64,000 nt of DNA. Origin: Hippophae tibetana. Its lineage: Eukaryota > Streptophyta > Magnoliopsida > Rosales > Elaeagnaceae. A model generated the notes under the pieces. That model did no database searches. It saw only the letters and a program-made list of their open reading frames with translations, and was not told where the DNA came from. This document shows, piece after piece, positions 10,843-20,700 of the stretch; within the stretch, counting starts at the first letter, position 1, and each line of letters opens with the position of its first letter. The stretch is taken from the NCBI GenBank assembly GCA_037013495.1, contig CM072803.1:57177627-57241626 (forward strand), written 5' to 3'. The translations under genes were made by a program, and so were the position numbers.

Positions 10843-11138
10843 CCCCAAACATCAGAATGTACTGAAGTAAAAGGAATCATACTTTTATGTATGCTCATAG
10901 GATAAGATGCCCTATGACTTTTGGCTAAGATACAAGTATCACATTTGAAATCAGAGTGTGTGACATTTGAAAATAAACTAAGTAGTAAGTGCCTTAAATA
11001 CCCAAATGATGGATGCCTAAATCGATGATGACATAACCAAATCTGTCGCTCCTTGTTACTAACCGTGTATTGCATGTGATTGGATTTTCCTGAACTGAGG
11101 GTCATCCACATAATATAAACTACCTCTCTTAGTACCAC
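10843..11138 (-). pseudogene. copia GAG-pre-integrase and integrase zinc finger, truncated
   Basis: The translation shows an HHCC zinc finger: H-R-F-R-H followed by CDTCILAKSHR, then the conserved HSDVWGP that opens the integrase core. Coding similarity stops right after WGP at about 10843, where the sequence passes into the end of LTR copy A. The catalytic core, reverse transcriptase, RNase H and 3' LTR of this element are therefore missing. It continues from the protease at 11059-11440 in another frame. Confidence 0.8.
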
Positions 11139-11440
11139 GCCTAATGATCTCCTTGGTGAGAATATCCTGTAGAAGACAAAAGGTAGAATACATCAATACT
11201 ACACAGTTAAGATCTGAAGTGACTTGACTTATAGACATTAGTCTGTGTGAAAGAGAGGGTACAAGTAATGTATTAGATGATGATAATGAAGGAGATAAAG
11301 TCACTGTTCTAGCCCCTGTAACTGGATAAGTGACCCCATTGGCATTGGCAACACAACTTCGTCTCAACTGGGTTGTATTAGAGAGATATTTTAGGTCAAA
11401 TGTCATATGATTTGTAGCTCCAGAGTCGAGAATCCAATCC
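11059..11440 (-). pseudogene. copia aspartic protease
   Basis: Reading the minus strand from about 11440 gives WILDSGATNHMTFDL. DSGATNHM is the copia protease active site, with the catalytic Asp. The downstream V..V.GART..L......L.LL.VPSLSHRLMSISQ pattern is the usual protease tail leading into the pre-integrase region (the SLYYVDDP stretch near 11110). The frame overlaps the integrase fragment because of frameshifts. Confidence 0.82.
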
Positions 11441-11576
11441 TTATTATCACTATGAGTAGAGATGTGAAATGCTTTGCTTGAAGTACCTGGATCCTGGGAA
11501 GATTTGGCCTAAGGAATAAGGGATAATGATGCATTATTGGTAGCCATAGCAACTCTCCCAATGGTTTCCCATTTTT

Positions 11577-12553
11577 TCATCCTTGAAGATCATTCCACCA
11601 ATATGGATACCCATGTATTTTGAAGTAGTTTTCACGGGTGTGTTTAGAGTTTCCACAATGGGTACATTTTATGTCAACAGAAGGTGGATTTCCCATGGAT
11701 TTCTTGCTACCTAAAGAAAGAGTTCCTGGTTTTGGTGACATCAGATTATGGTGTCCCTTGATCCCTTTGAAAGCCATAATCGCTCTTGGAGTTGTATCTG
11801 TACCCATATTCACCACGATCTGCTTGACCTTTTCCCTACGGAAAAATCCATAGGCTTGTTCCACCGTAGGGAATGGTTTGATTTGAAGCACATCACGTTG
11901 AGTTTTATCTAGTCTGTCATCAAGTCCATCGAGGAAGGTATAAACTCGATCTTCCTGTACGATAGAGTTGTATTTTTGTATGTTAGTAGCACACTCCACT
12001 GGGTTAGGACGACATAAATCAATTTGTCGATACAACCGTTGAAGGTCATTGTAGTATTTTTCAATGGATCCACCCGCCTACTTCATACGAGTAACTCGAT
12101 GATGGAGATCATACCCTTGAGATATGTCTGTCCCATCAAAGTAGGTCGTAGCAGTAGAATCCCAAACCTGTTTTGTAGTTGGGAATCAGATAAAATTTTC
12201 AATCAAGGAAGGGTCCATAGAATTGATCAACCATCCCTTGACAATGAAATTTTTAGTGCACCATCTCCTAAATGAGGGGTTAGTTTCGTTAGGTTGAGGA
12301 AAATCCCCATTAATATATCCCATTTTGTCCTTGCTAGAGATATACATCTCCACCACCTGGGACCATAAGGCATAGTTGGATCCTTCCAACTTGATACTAA
12401 TGGGAGTAGTCGACGCTTCAATTAGCAGAGGTTGTGAGGCGGTTTGGGCTCTAGTTAGAACCTCATTCATTTTTGTAGTTAAATCATTCAATATGGAGTT
12501 GGTGGTTAAATCTCTAGATTCTGCCATGAGATATATCAATGTTGTTTTTTTGT
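11577..12553 (-). pseudogene. copia gag polyprotein, frameshifted
   Basis: The upstream part (12186-12530) reads IKLEGSNYALWSQVVEMYI and KMGYINGDFPQP, the copia-type gag N-terminus. The downstream part (11577-12035) reads TFLDGLDDRLDKTQRDVLQ, FPTVEQAYGFFRRE, and a zinc knuckle CTHCGNSKHTRENYFKIHGYP. The last metal-binding Cys of that knuckle is replaced by Tyr, and a frameshift separates the halves between 12035 and 12186. The 12600-13200 stretch upstream shows only leader-like sequence. Confidence 0.82.
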
Positions 12554-13199
12554 CCTCTTTTTTCCTTTCATACATCAACCAAATAACCATAGATTAAAAA
12601 CAACTATTGAGAGTCCGTACACCAACCAATAAACATAGATACACTATGTGACCTCACACGTAGATTCAAAAAAGGAAAAAAACAACCCGCAACCACACGA
12701 AGTCTCTTGCTTAAAGGATTTTTACTTTAGGTTTGTGAGAGTTGTGTCACGGTGTTGTTCATCACTGCATTTCAAGTTTCTATGAGAATAGAGAACAATA
12801 TGACTGCCCACAGCGGAAGCTAGAATGATACGACTTCAATGAGTGAACATCATTGGAACTAGAACACAGAGACTACAATGACCCCAAAGAGCAGCTAGAA
12901 TGGAGGAACATCTAGAACAGTACGGCTCCAATGGGCTAAAGGTGTTGGAACTGGAACTCAGAGAGATTGAGATGAGCCCAACGAGCAACTAGAACGGAGG
13001 AGTAGCTAGAATGGTGCAGCTCCAATGAGTAAACTAGATTTGCCACCCAAGATCCCAGTAAAACCTAGATCAGCCAAACCAGATTAACCAAACCAGCACA
13101 CCAGATTAAACCTGTTCAAAGAAGGACAAAAATCAGTGTAGCAGGTAGCTTATTTTCAGCGTAGCATGTAGCTATTTTATTTTATTAGGCCAGCAATAA

Positions 13200-13215
13200 C
13201 TCTACTTTAATACCA
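13200..13215 (-). other. degenerate primer-binding site of the copia element
   Basis: On the minus strand this reads TGGTATTAAAGTAGAG, which fits the plant copia site TGGTATCAGAGC (initiator tRNA-Met) with a few transitions. It directly follows a terminal CA of the LTR to the right. Confidence 0.6.
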
Positions 13216-13419
13216 TGACAAATATTGTGTTTCTCTGTTAATTATCAACATATTTCATATCTTTTCTGTTTTCCATTTCTGTACAAGTGATTGTATTTGT
13301 ATACTAAGAACAAAAAAAAAACCTAAGCCTAGTATTGTTGCACACCTGGGTGTTGCTGCACACCCATACTTCCTTGCTCCGCTACCCATTATTGTCTGCC
13401 ATTTATCTGCTCCACTACA
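13216..13419 (-). repeat. 5' LTR of the 10.8-13.4 kb copia element
   Basis: On the minus strand the LTR would run from TGTAGTGGAGC (near 13419) to ...TTGTCA (13216), next to the primer site. No second LTR exists, since the element is cut at about 10843, so the outer end is an estimate. From 13420 to 16640 the DNA is T-rich and shows short unrelated frames only; I see no gene there. Confidence 0.4.
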
Positions 13420-16400
13420 CACGCCAGCATACGCTTTATGGATCATAGAGAATAAAATTTTGCTGCTATTATTTTCATGAAGTTCATATTGTGAAGATCT
13501 GTTGTAAATCTTTGATTGATCCTCCATTGTTCATTGTTATTAATTTCTATTCTCTAGTGATCAATCAATTTTATGAGTTTTGATTTTCACTAATTTGAAC
13601 TCTTTGATAGTTTCTTCTTCGGTTGATTATTGAGGGTGATTTCTTCTCTTTGCTCTATGATTTTCTTTGATTTTGTTTCTTTAATCTTTCTGTGCTCTAT
13701 GATTATGAGAAGTTTCATCAAAAGCTTGTTTATTGCTAATTATTTTTTTGCGCTTATCTTTATCAAAGCTTTCGACTTTCTAATTTCTTGTGTTTTATGG
13801 TGGATTTTTTTAGTTAGACTTCCTAGAATTACATTTCTTATCTTGGAAATTATTTTTCTTGTGAGATTTATGGAGATTGGTTCTAGCATTGGAGATTGGT
13901 CTTGCTAGTTCTCATTTCTTGAACAATTTTGAAGGCAATTGACTTAATTTTTGAGTTCTGGAAAATTAGTAAGCAAAGTTATGCATATCGAGGCCTAGAT
14001 CTCATCAACATTGGTGAAATAATGTCGTGGAATGTACCAAGAAGTCCAATGCATCAATAAACATGAACCGAAGGTAAACTTAGGAAAATGGGAATAGACT
14101 CATTACATCAATATACCAGACACTTTAACCTTACAAGCAATGTTTCCAATTTTTTAAGGGATCATATGATTAGCATCATAGAGTGGCATTTTACATCATA
14201 GCAAAAACTATTAGATGAAGCATTAGTGTTATCTAAATTCATCCATGTAGCTAAGAAACACAAATCAAGAGACTAAAAAGTCAATGATTGGTGATAATAT
14301 ACAAATTTTGACACAAGATGGTATTGTCTTAGTTTTTCTCTTAATCTTTGATGTTCCCTAAATGATGATGTTTTCGATGATGATGATGATATTCTTTGAT
14401 TTTGGTTATTCTTAGGTTTGTTTGTGTTTTTCTAGATCGTTGATTAGTCTTTATGTTTGCTGGATGATGATGGTGTTCTAGTGTTGATATTGTTCGTTGA
14501 GGAATATGAGCTATGGTTGTATATCAAAGGTTAGAGGTTGCATATCTTCGCCATATAGAACATGAATATTAGGCCATATGTATGGTTCTTAGAGTTTTTT
14601 TGGTGTCATTTGGAATTAGGCCTTTTATCCACTAACTGTGGACTATGGTTCTCAAGAATTTCTTGAAGTTGGACCATGGAATCACATATATTGGACTTGG
14701 TTCTTTTTCTGATAGAAACAAATCTATTTTGTTGTTATTTTGTTTTTTTCACGTGGACTTCCACTCTTTTTTTATTGTCAAGAACCAACAATTAACCCTT
14801 CAGTATGATCAATTCTATTTTGCCTCCTTTTATCATTTGGCTCAGAATTTTTATAGTCCAAATTTTTTGCTTTAGAGTGAATTTATTTTCACTCATCTCA
14901 ATGTTTGAGGATTGGAACTTTGCTTCAATTTCTCTTAGTATTTCTTCTAATTTAGTGAGGTTATGGTTTGAGCATTTTTTGGAATATGCTTGAAGTAGCC
15001 TATACTGGTTTCTCTTTAGCAAATGTTATGGATCACTTAGTCACGATGATTTTTATAATTAGTGATGAAAAGGAAATATGGTGTTTATGGATGTTCTCAG
15101 TTAGGAGAATTGATTATGAGATATTTTGTGAAGTGTGCAATGCTGAATATATATAGGGATTAGAAATAATATAATGTGTATCTCTTACTCATTTAGATAT
15201 AATTTTTATGGCATCTTAACTATCTCTTTGTATTTATTTCTTTTAGACAATTAGAAAATATCTATCGATCATTTATCTCTTACATAGATTATCCAAAATG
15301 TATGCTAATCAAATTACTCAATACATAATAGGTTGGCTTATGAGACATTTGTTGATTGGTACTACTCATTGCTAACCATATGGCATGTATTAATTTACAC
15401 CCAACATCAATACCAAAAAAACTCTCAGACCTTTATGAATAGGCTAGGATGTATGTCTGTAATTTCATCAATATTAGGGTTTATGATCCTTCTAGTCATA
15501 CTAGTAGTGTTGAGCTCGCTTTCATGTTTTGTTTTACTTGTCCAGGTAAAGGCCTTCGTGTTATACTTGGCCATTCAAAACATGTGTTGAGGCTTTCTAT
15601 CACTAGAAGTATCTTTGGATTTCCAATAAGAATCCCGATTAGGGAGTTATGTTGAAGTTAATGTTGGTTTTTCAAAAGTCAACTCTAGAGTTACATGATG
15701 TCTTTCACATTCTATACTCTAGGGCATGCCTACTATACTTTTCAAGTGTATGTAGAAAATATTTTAGTTAAAGGACTTATCTGAGACTCAGAATCTCTTT
15801 CTCAACTATATACCACTTTTGCAAAAGTAGTAAGATGTACATGGATATTTTTCCTACCAACAAGTCATTAGCGCACTACTCATATATGCACTATTGTGTG
15901 TTAATGGCACAAACTAAGCTCAATTATGAAGGATGGAAGGATAGACATTAGTGGGTAGATCCGGATATCATGGGTGCATACTAGAATAGAGGTGGACCAA
16001 GAAGGTCTATGCAGTATGGTGGTAAAGTAGAGAATGCATGAGATCATAGTTATTGAGGTCTTGTGTGCTAGAAGGGTGTTTGGTATGGCTTCATCCAGCA
16101 AGTCCTTATCCAGTGTCTATTTGTTCGATAACTTTATATCCTACCAGGTTATGTCCATTACACCTCTCATCAGGGAAGTTCCAATTGAGGTGTCCCAACT
16201 TGAGTTATGGATAAGTAGGGAGAGTTCTAACATTGTTCTTATTTATATCCCAATTTTATAATATTTAGGCTTTTCTTTTTAACTCTTTTCTGATTGGTGC
16301 AATTCTATCTTTTGTTAGGGTGAAGTTATATGGATGCATAGAAGGCTAGAAAAATTTGAAAATTATAGGAAGTAGGAGATCACATCTTGATTAGCTTAAT

Positions 16401-16646
16401 TTTGGTTGGACTACTATCTTAGTCTACTTAATAAATTTTGTGTTTGACTTATGTCCAAAATTTGTCCAAAATATAGATATTTGGTTGAGCCCTAAGGAAG
16501 GTACTTAATGAGAGAGGATACTTTGAGGTACATTGTAAGAGGTTTCCATTCTCTCTAGAGCACATATATCGTGACACGTCTAGTAAAAGTAGTGGGTGGG
16601 ATTTTGTGTCTTATTCTATGAAAGTTCGTCCTTCACTACATATATG

Positions 16647-17129
16647 TAGAGGTGTGCAAAAAATCCGATCATCCGATCAATTTGATCCAATCCAATCCGA
16701 TGGTCGGATCGGATGGAGATTTTTTCCATCCGTTAAGTGCGGATCGGATGGCGGATTTCACTACGATTCATCCGATCCGATCTGATCCGACCGAAATTAA
16801 TTATATATATATTTATTAAATTAAATATATATATATATATATAATTAATATATATTTATTTAATTTTTTAATGTTTTTTTAAGTAAAATAATTTTATGTT
16901 ATGATTTATGTAAAAAATTAAAATTTTTATTTAAAAATACAAAAAATAGAGTTAATTAAATTTATTGGTCGGATTGATCGGATGTCATCCGAATAGTTTA
17001 CGGATCGGATTGAGCGGATGTAAGAGGTGATTGGATCAGTTGTGGATTAGGATGTTTCAATCCGAGTAGATGGTCGGATCGGATCGGATGACAATAAAAT
17101 CAATGGTTTCGATCCGATGAACAACCCTA
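16647..17129. mobile_element. hAT-like non-autonomous transposon (483 bp)
   Basis: The left end TAGAGGTGTGCAAAA and the right end (read inward) TAGGGTTGTTCATC form imperfect terminal inverted repeats of the usual plant hAT type. The 8 bases outside are CATATATG on the left (16639-16646) and TATATATG on the right (17130-17137), a one-mismatch 8-bp target duplication. Both subterminal parts carry many GGATCGGAT/ATCCGATCC words around an AT-rich centre. There is no coding capacity. Confidence 0.75.
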
Positions 17130-17455
17130 TATATATGGTAGAACTCTAGACTTTATGATTTGTATGACAAAATTCTAGAAGAGGTTAATTGATATTGATT
17201 ATGTATCCTTTGCTTTTGATTCTATTTTTCTTTTATATTGTGTTACGTCAATTAAGTCTCACGATTGTATATGGTACAAAACCATTGGTCAGGCTTTTTA
17301 TGGCACAGGTATAGATCAAAGCACCCACATACGAGGATGAAGGTTGTGACAACAAAGAATGAGACGTGGTTGGAGGGCATCTGGCTGGACGAATCAAGCT
17401 TGTGTAGTGTATGACTATTTGTCAGTTAGTTATGTGGAAATTTACTGTGCGACAC

Positions 17456-18150
17456 TGATGAGTGCATAAAAAACACTAAAATTACCATGATTTAATGTAT
17501 TTTAATTAATTAAATATATTTATATTTGTATGATTTTATCATATTTTTATATAAATTTGTCTTTTCAAAATTATGGATATTTTCATTGTTTTTAAGGTAT
17601 TTTTTTTTCAAAAATTAACTTAAAGACCCGAAGAAAAATATTGGAGGAAATACATCATAAATATGTTGAGAAAAAATGAGGAAAAGTAAAAAAGATGGAA
17701 AAATTGGACAAAATGGGTCAAAATGGTAAAAAATGTCAAAATTTTGCTGGCATCTGCCCATTCACGATGAAGTCTCGCGTGTGCCAAAACATGCCCACTT
17801 CAAGTCCCACATGTGCCATCATGTGCGCACGCCTAGTATACCCTCATGTGCAGCCGACACACGCCCAACACACGCGTGCTAGCCTATCCAAACGCGTCCA
17901 AAATCAATTTTTGAAATATTTTCCCACTTTTTTTGGCCTTTTCCCCACCTATAAAAGGACTCTCTCCCTCATTGTAAAAAACACAATTTTCTTAGCTCTT
18001 TCTCTCTCTAAAAAGTTTATTAGTTTTTTTTTTAGTTTTAAAGTTCTTCTCTTTTTGAGGAGAACTAGCTATACTTTTATAGATTTTGAGTTTTTGATTC
18101 AATAAACAAAAATGCAAATCCGTTTGTAGGTTTTCCAATAACAAAAAAAA
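17456..18150 (+). repeat. gypsy LTR, family X copy B (partial)
   Basis: It starts TGATGAGTGC and aligns with copies A and C through ACTAAAATTA, the GGAAAAATTGGACAAAATGG stretch, a GC-rich block (about 17755-17895), a TATA box (TATAAAAG at 17950) and AATAAA near 18103. It diverges after GGTTTTCC at about 18140. It preserves the uninterrupted form of the site where the CACTA element sits in copy C (TATATTTGTATG near 17520). From 18150 to 19450 I see no coding sequence, only A/T-rich DNA. Confidence 0.6.
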
Positions 18151-19449
18151 ATTATATTAAACCCAATATTGGTGTTTAGGAATCAAATAGTGGAGACTAC
18201 CCTTGTGAGAAATATTTTGAGCCCATTATCCTTTATTTTGATTGATAAATATTATTTTCTCTACTCTTAACACTTTTCTTATTTTTTCTACATTATTAGA
18301 TGATTTCTATAGAACCTAGTATTGAGTATCTGGATTTTTACATCTTAATGAAGTTTTATTTATTTATTTTTCATTTGTTTAGATTAAATGATTTAAGTAG
18401 AAATTGATAGTATATGTCTTTCTTCATTCATGCATGACTTCTATTAAAAAGAGATATATCTAGGATTACCTATACAAATACAAATAGAAAAGCCAAATAT
18501 TAACCACTCACCTTACCATATAAAAAATGTACAATCTGTACATGGGTTTACTCTCTAAAAAAATGGATTCTCTTATAAAAAAATAATATAAGAGAAATAA
18601 AGAAAAAAAATAGAAAGAAAGAGAGTAAAATGAATAGTATAATCTATATACTATGACCCAAAAAGTCTAAACAGTTGTGAGAAATGGTTTAATGCAAAAG
18701 AAAATATAGGAAGTAATTTCCTAAGAAGTTATTTCATTTTCCTACATTTTCTAAAAGGCATATTACTTGATATATTTATTTGATGAATTTGATTGATGTA
18801 TGAAAGTAATATATAATATTTTATAAATCATTACATTTGATTTCTTTCATGAGTTCAACGTTAAAATAATACTTTGAGCCTTTCTTTTTTATATATATGT
18901 GAACATATTAGTTCATTTTTATACATCAACTCTTTCGCATATAAATTAGTACGAGTGTTTGAACCCATAGGATTTAGTGTTTTTAAGAGTATTGACTTGT
19001 GAGGAATAGAGTTGAAGAGAATTCAGATTCCTCACACTAAGTTTGGATGATATTAAATTGATACTTTTTGATATGAAATATGAAAATAATTTTCAACTAA
19101 TTATTATAATAAACCATAAATGTTTAGGAAGTTGAAATAATCTATCCTTAAGATTTTAATTATGAAATTTAAAAGAGATTATAAATATGATATATTTTTG
19201 TATTTTATTTTAGTCTTTTTACTTCATTTTAAATTTTAGTTAACTTCTTATTTTATTTGTTTTATTTTGTTTTCATTTATTTGTTAATATTTGTGGGTAT
19301 CATTGCTGAAAATATTCACGAGATTTAAACTCGTCCACTAGGGAAACCTAGGGGTTTAGTGGTTGTTGCATATGCTAAATGCAACTGTGTCAATCCACAG
19401 AAGTAATATAAGATAATTTAATATTTAGTTTTTATTTTAATTTTTACCG

Positions 19450-19491
19450 CTTCTCTTGCTAAGGGACTAGCAAGAAGCTGGGTGAGAGTTG
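19450..19491 (+). other. gypsy polypurine-tract region before LTR copy C
   Basis: TTGCTAAGGGACTAGCAA, then AAGCTGGGTGAGAGTTG, immediately precedes the TGATGAGT start of the LTR. This CTAAGGGACTAGCAA plus purine-tract arrangement is typical of the 3' end of the internal region of plant Ty3/gypsy elements. It identifies copy C as a 3' LTR and family X as gypsy. Confidence 0.7.
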
Positions 19492-19584
19492 TGATGAGTG
19501 ATTAAAAAGAACTAAAATTAATATGATTTAATGTACTTTAATTTATTAAATAGATTTATATTTCACTACTACAAAAGGGGTATA

Positions 19585-19806
19585 AAAGTCAGTTTTTAAC
19601 CGACTTTAAACAAATTTAAAGTCGGTTCTCTGAACCGACTTTAAATTCAGAGACTTAAATTGTAAAGTCGGTTCACGGCCTGAACCGACTTTACGTGTAG
19701 AGTCGGTTCATGCCGTGAACCGACTCTACGTGTAGCGTCGGTTCATGCCGTGAACCGACTCTACGTGTAGCGTTGGTTCATGCCGTGAACCGACGCTACC
19801 TCTACA
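19585..19806. repeat. left subterminal palindromic repeats of the CACTA element
   Basis: About five back-to-back palindromes are built on GTCGGTTC...GAACCGAC, for example GTCGGTTCATGCCGTGAACC, spaced about 40 bp with TACGTGTAG linkers. CACTA transposases and their accessory proteins bind short subterminal motifs like this. The core CGGTT is shared with the right end, but the linker sequence is not. Confidence 0.8.
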
Positions 19807-20252
19807 TTTTATTTGTTTTAATTTTTAATTATATTTTTCGTATAACAGTATATATAAATAACATAAAAACACTAAAATATAAATAATAATACTGAATAAT
19901 TAACAATATAAATATATTTAATGACTTAATAATTAAATTTATTACAAAATCAAATAATGCATATAAATAACTTCAATTACAAATAAAATAATGTCGTCAA
20001 ATTATGCCGTCGAGTAAGCTTGGTTGGCTTAGAATCTTGATTGGCCTTCACAAGCATTATGGAAAAAAAGCTGATCCATATAACAAATATTCTCCTACAT
20101 ACATGAGCACGTAAAACATACATCAAAAAAGTAGTCTAAACTTCAGACGTACGAATGAAGAAATTAAATCATTATTGAGATTAGCACGTACAACGACATT
20201 CGATGAACTCATATTAGCATTATTAATCATTTGTCTATATATGAAGTTATCT

Positions 20253-20496
20253 GGAATCTCTACTACTATTTTTTAATGCTATATATAATGAACTCTAAAT
20301 ATGAAATCAATTGCATGTAACTTCGATTTCTTGGCTAAGCTTGTGTGAGTTTTGGTGCCCTTAAACATATGGAACACGTTCATATGCACCAAAACTCATA
20401 CAAACCAAGAAACAAATCGGACCGACGTACGTACACCTGATTTGTACATTTAGAACTCATTATATATCATTAAAAATACTAGCAGAGATTCCAGAT
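20253..20496. repeat. about 245-nt long imperfect hairpin in the CACTA 3' region
   Basis: 20253-20372 pairs with 20385-20496. Shared arm words, read inward, are ATCTGGAATCTCT, ATATATAATGA, TCTAAAT, TTCTTGG and GAGTTTTGGTGC. The apex is itself a palindrome, CATATGGAACACGTTCATATG shortened at the centre. Pairing is about 75-80 percent by eye, with small bulges, as in young MIRNA-like foldbacks. It lies downstream of the transposon gene's stop (20701) and would be in its read-through or 3'UTR. Confidence 0.75.
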
Positions 20497-20637
20497 AAAT
20501 TCATATTTATAAACAATGCATTCCCCTAAATACATGAGCATATATATGATTAATCATCATCAACCAAGTGATTTCAGACACAAGAATAGATATAGAAGGC
20601 CAAATCATTAAAAAATTTACTGTTATGTTGTCATATG

Positions 20638-20700
20638 CTATTCAAGATCATCAGAATCTTCTTCTGATTCTTCTTGCGATGATATAATTTGAACCATGTG
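20638..20700 (-). other. in-frame acidic extension after the CACTA gene stop
   Basis: After the TAA at 20701-20703 (…EEWA-stop) the same frame continues HMVQIISSQEESEEDSDDLE and ends at TAG (20638-20640). Relatives usually carry a few residues beyond EEWA, so the TAA may be a recent change from a sense codon; alternatively it is the normal end and the tail is chance. Confidence 0.4.

Noticed and set aside
17695..18105. 136-codon plus-strand frame
   Set aside because: It spans U3, TATA box and leader of LTR copy B and has no protein-like features; the corresponding frame is not kept in copies A and C.
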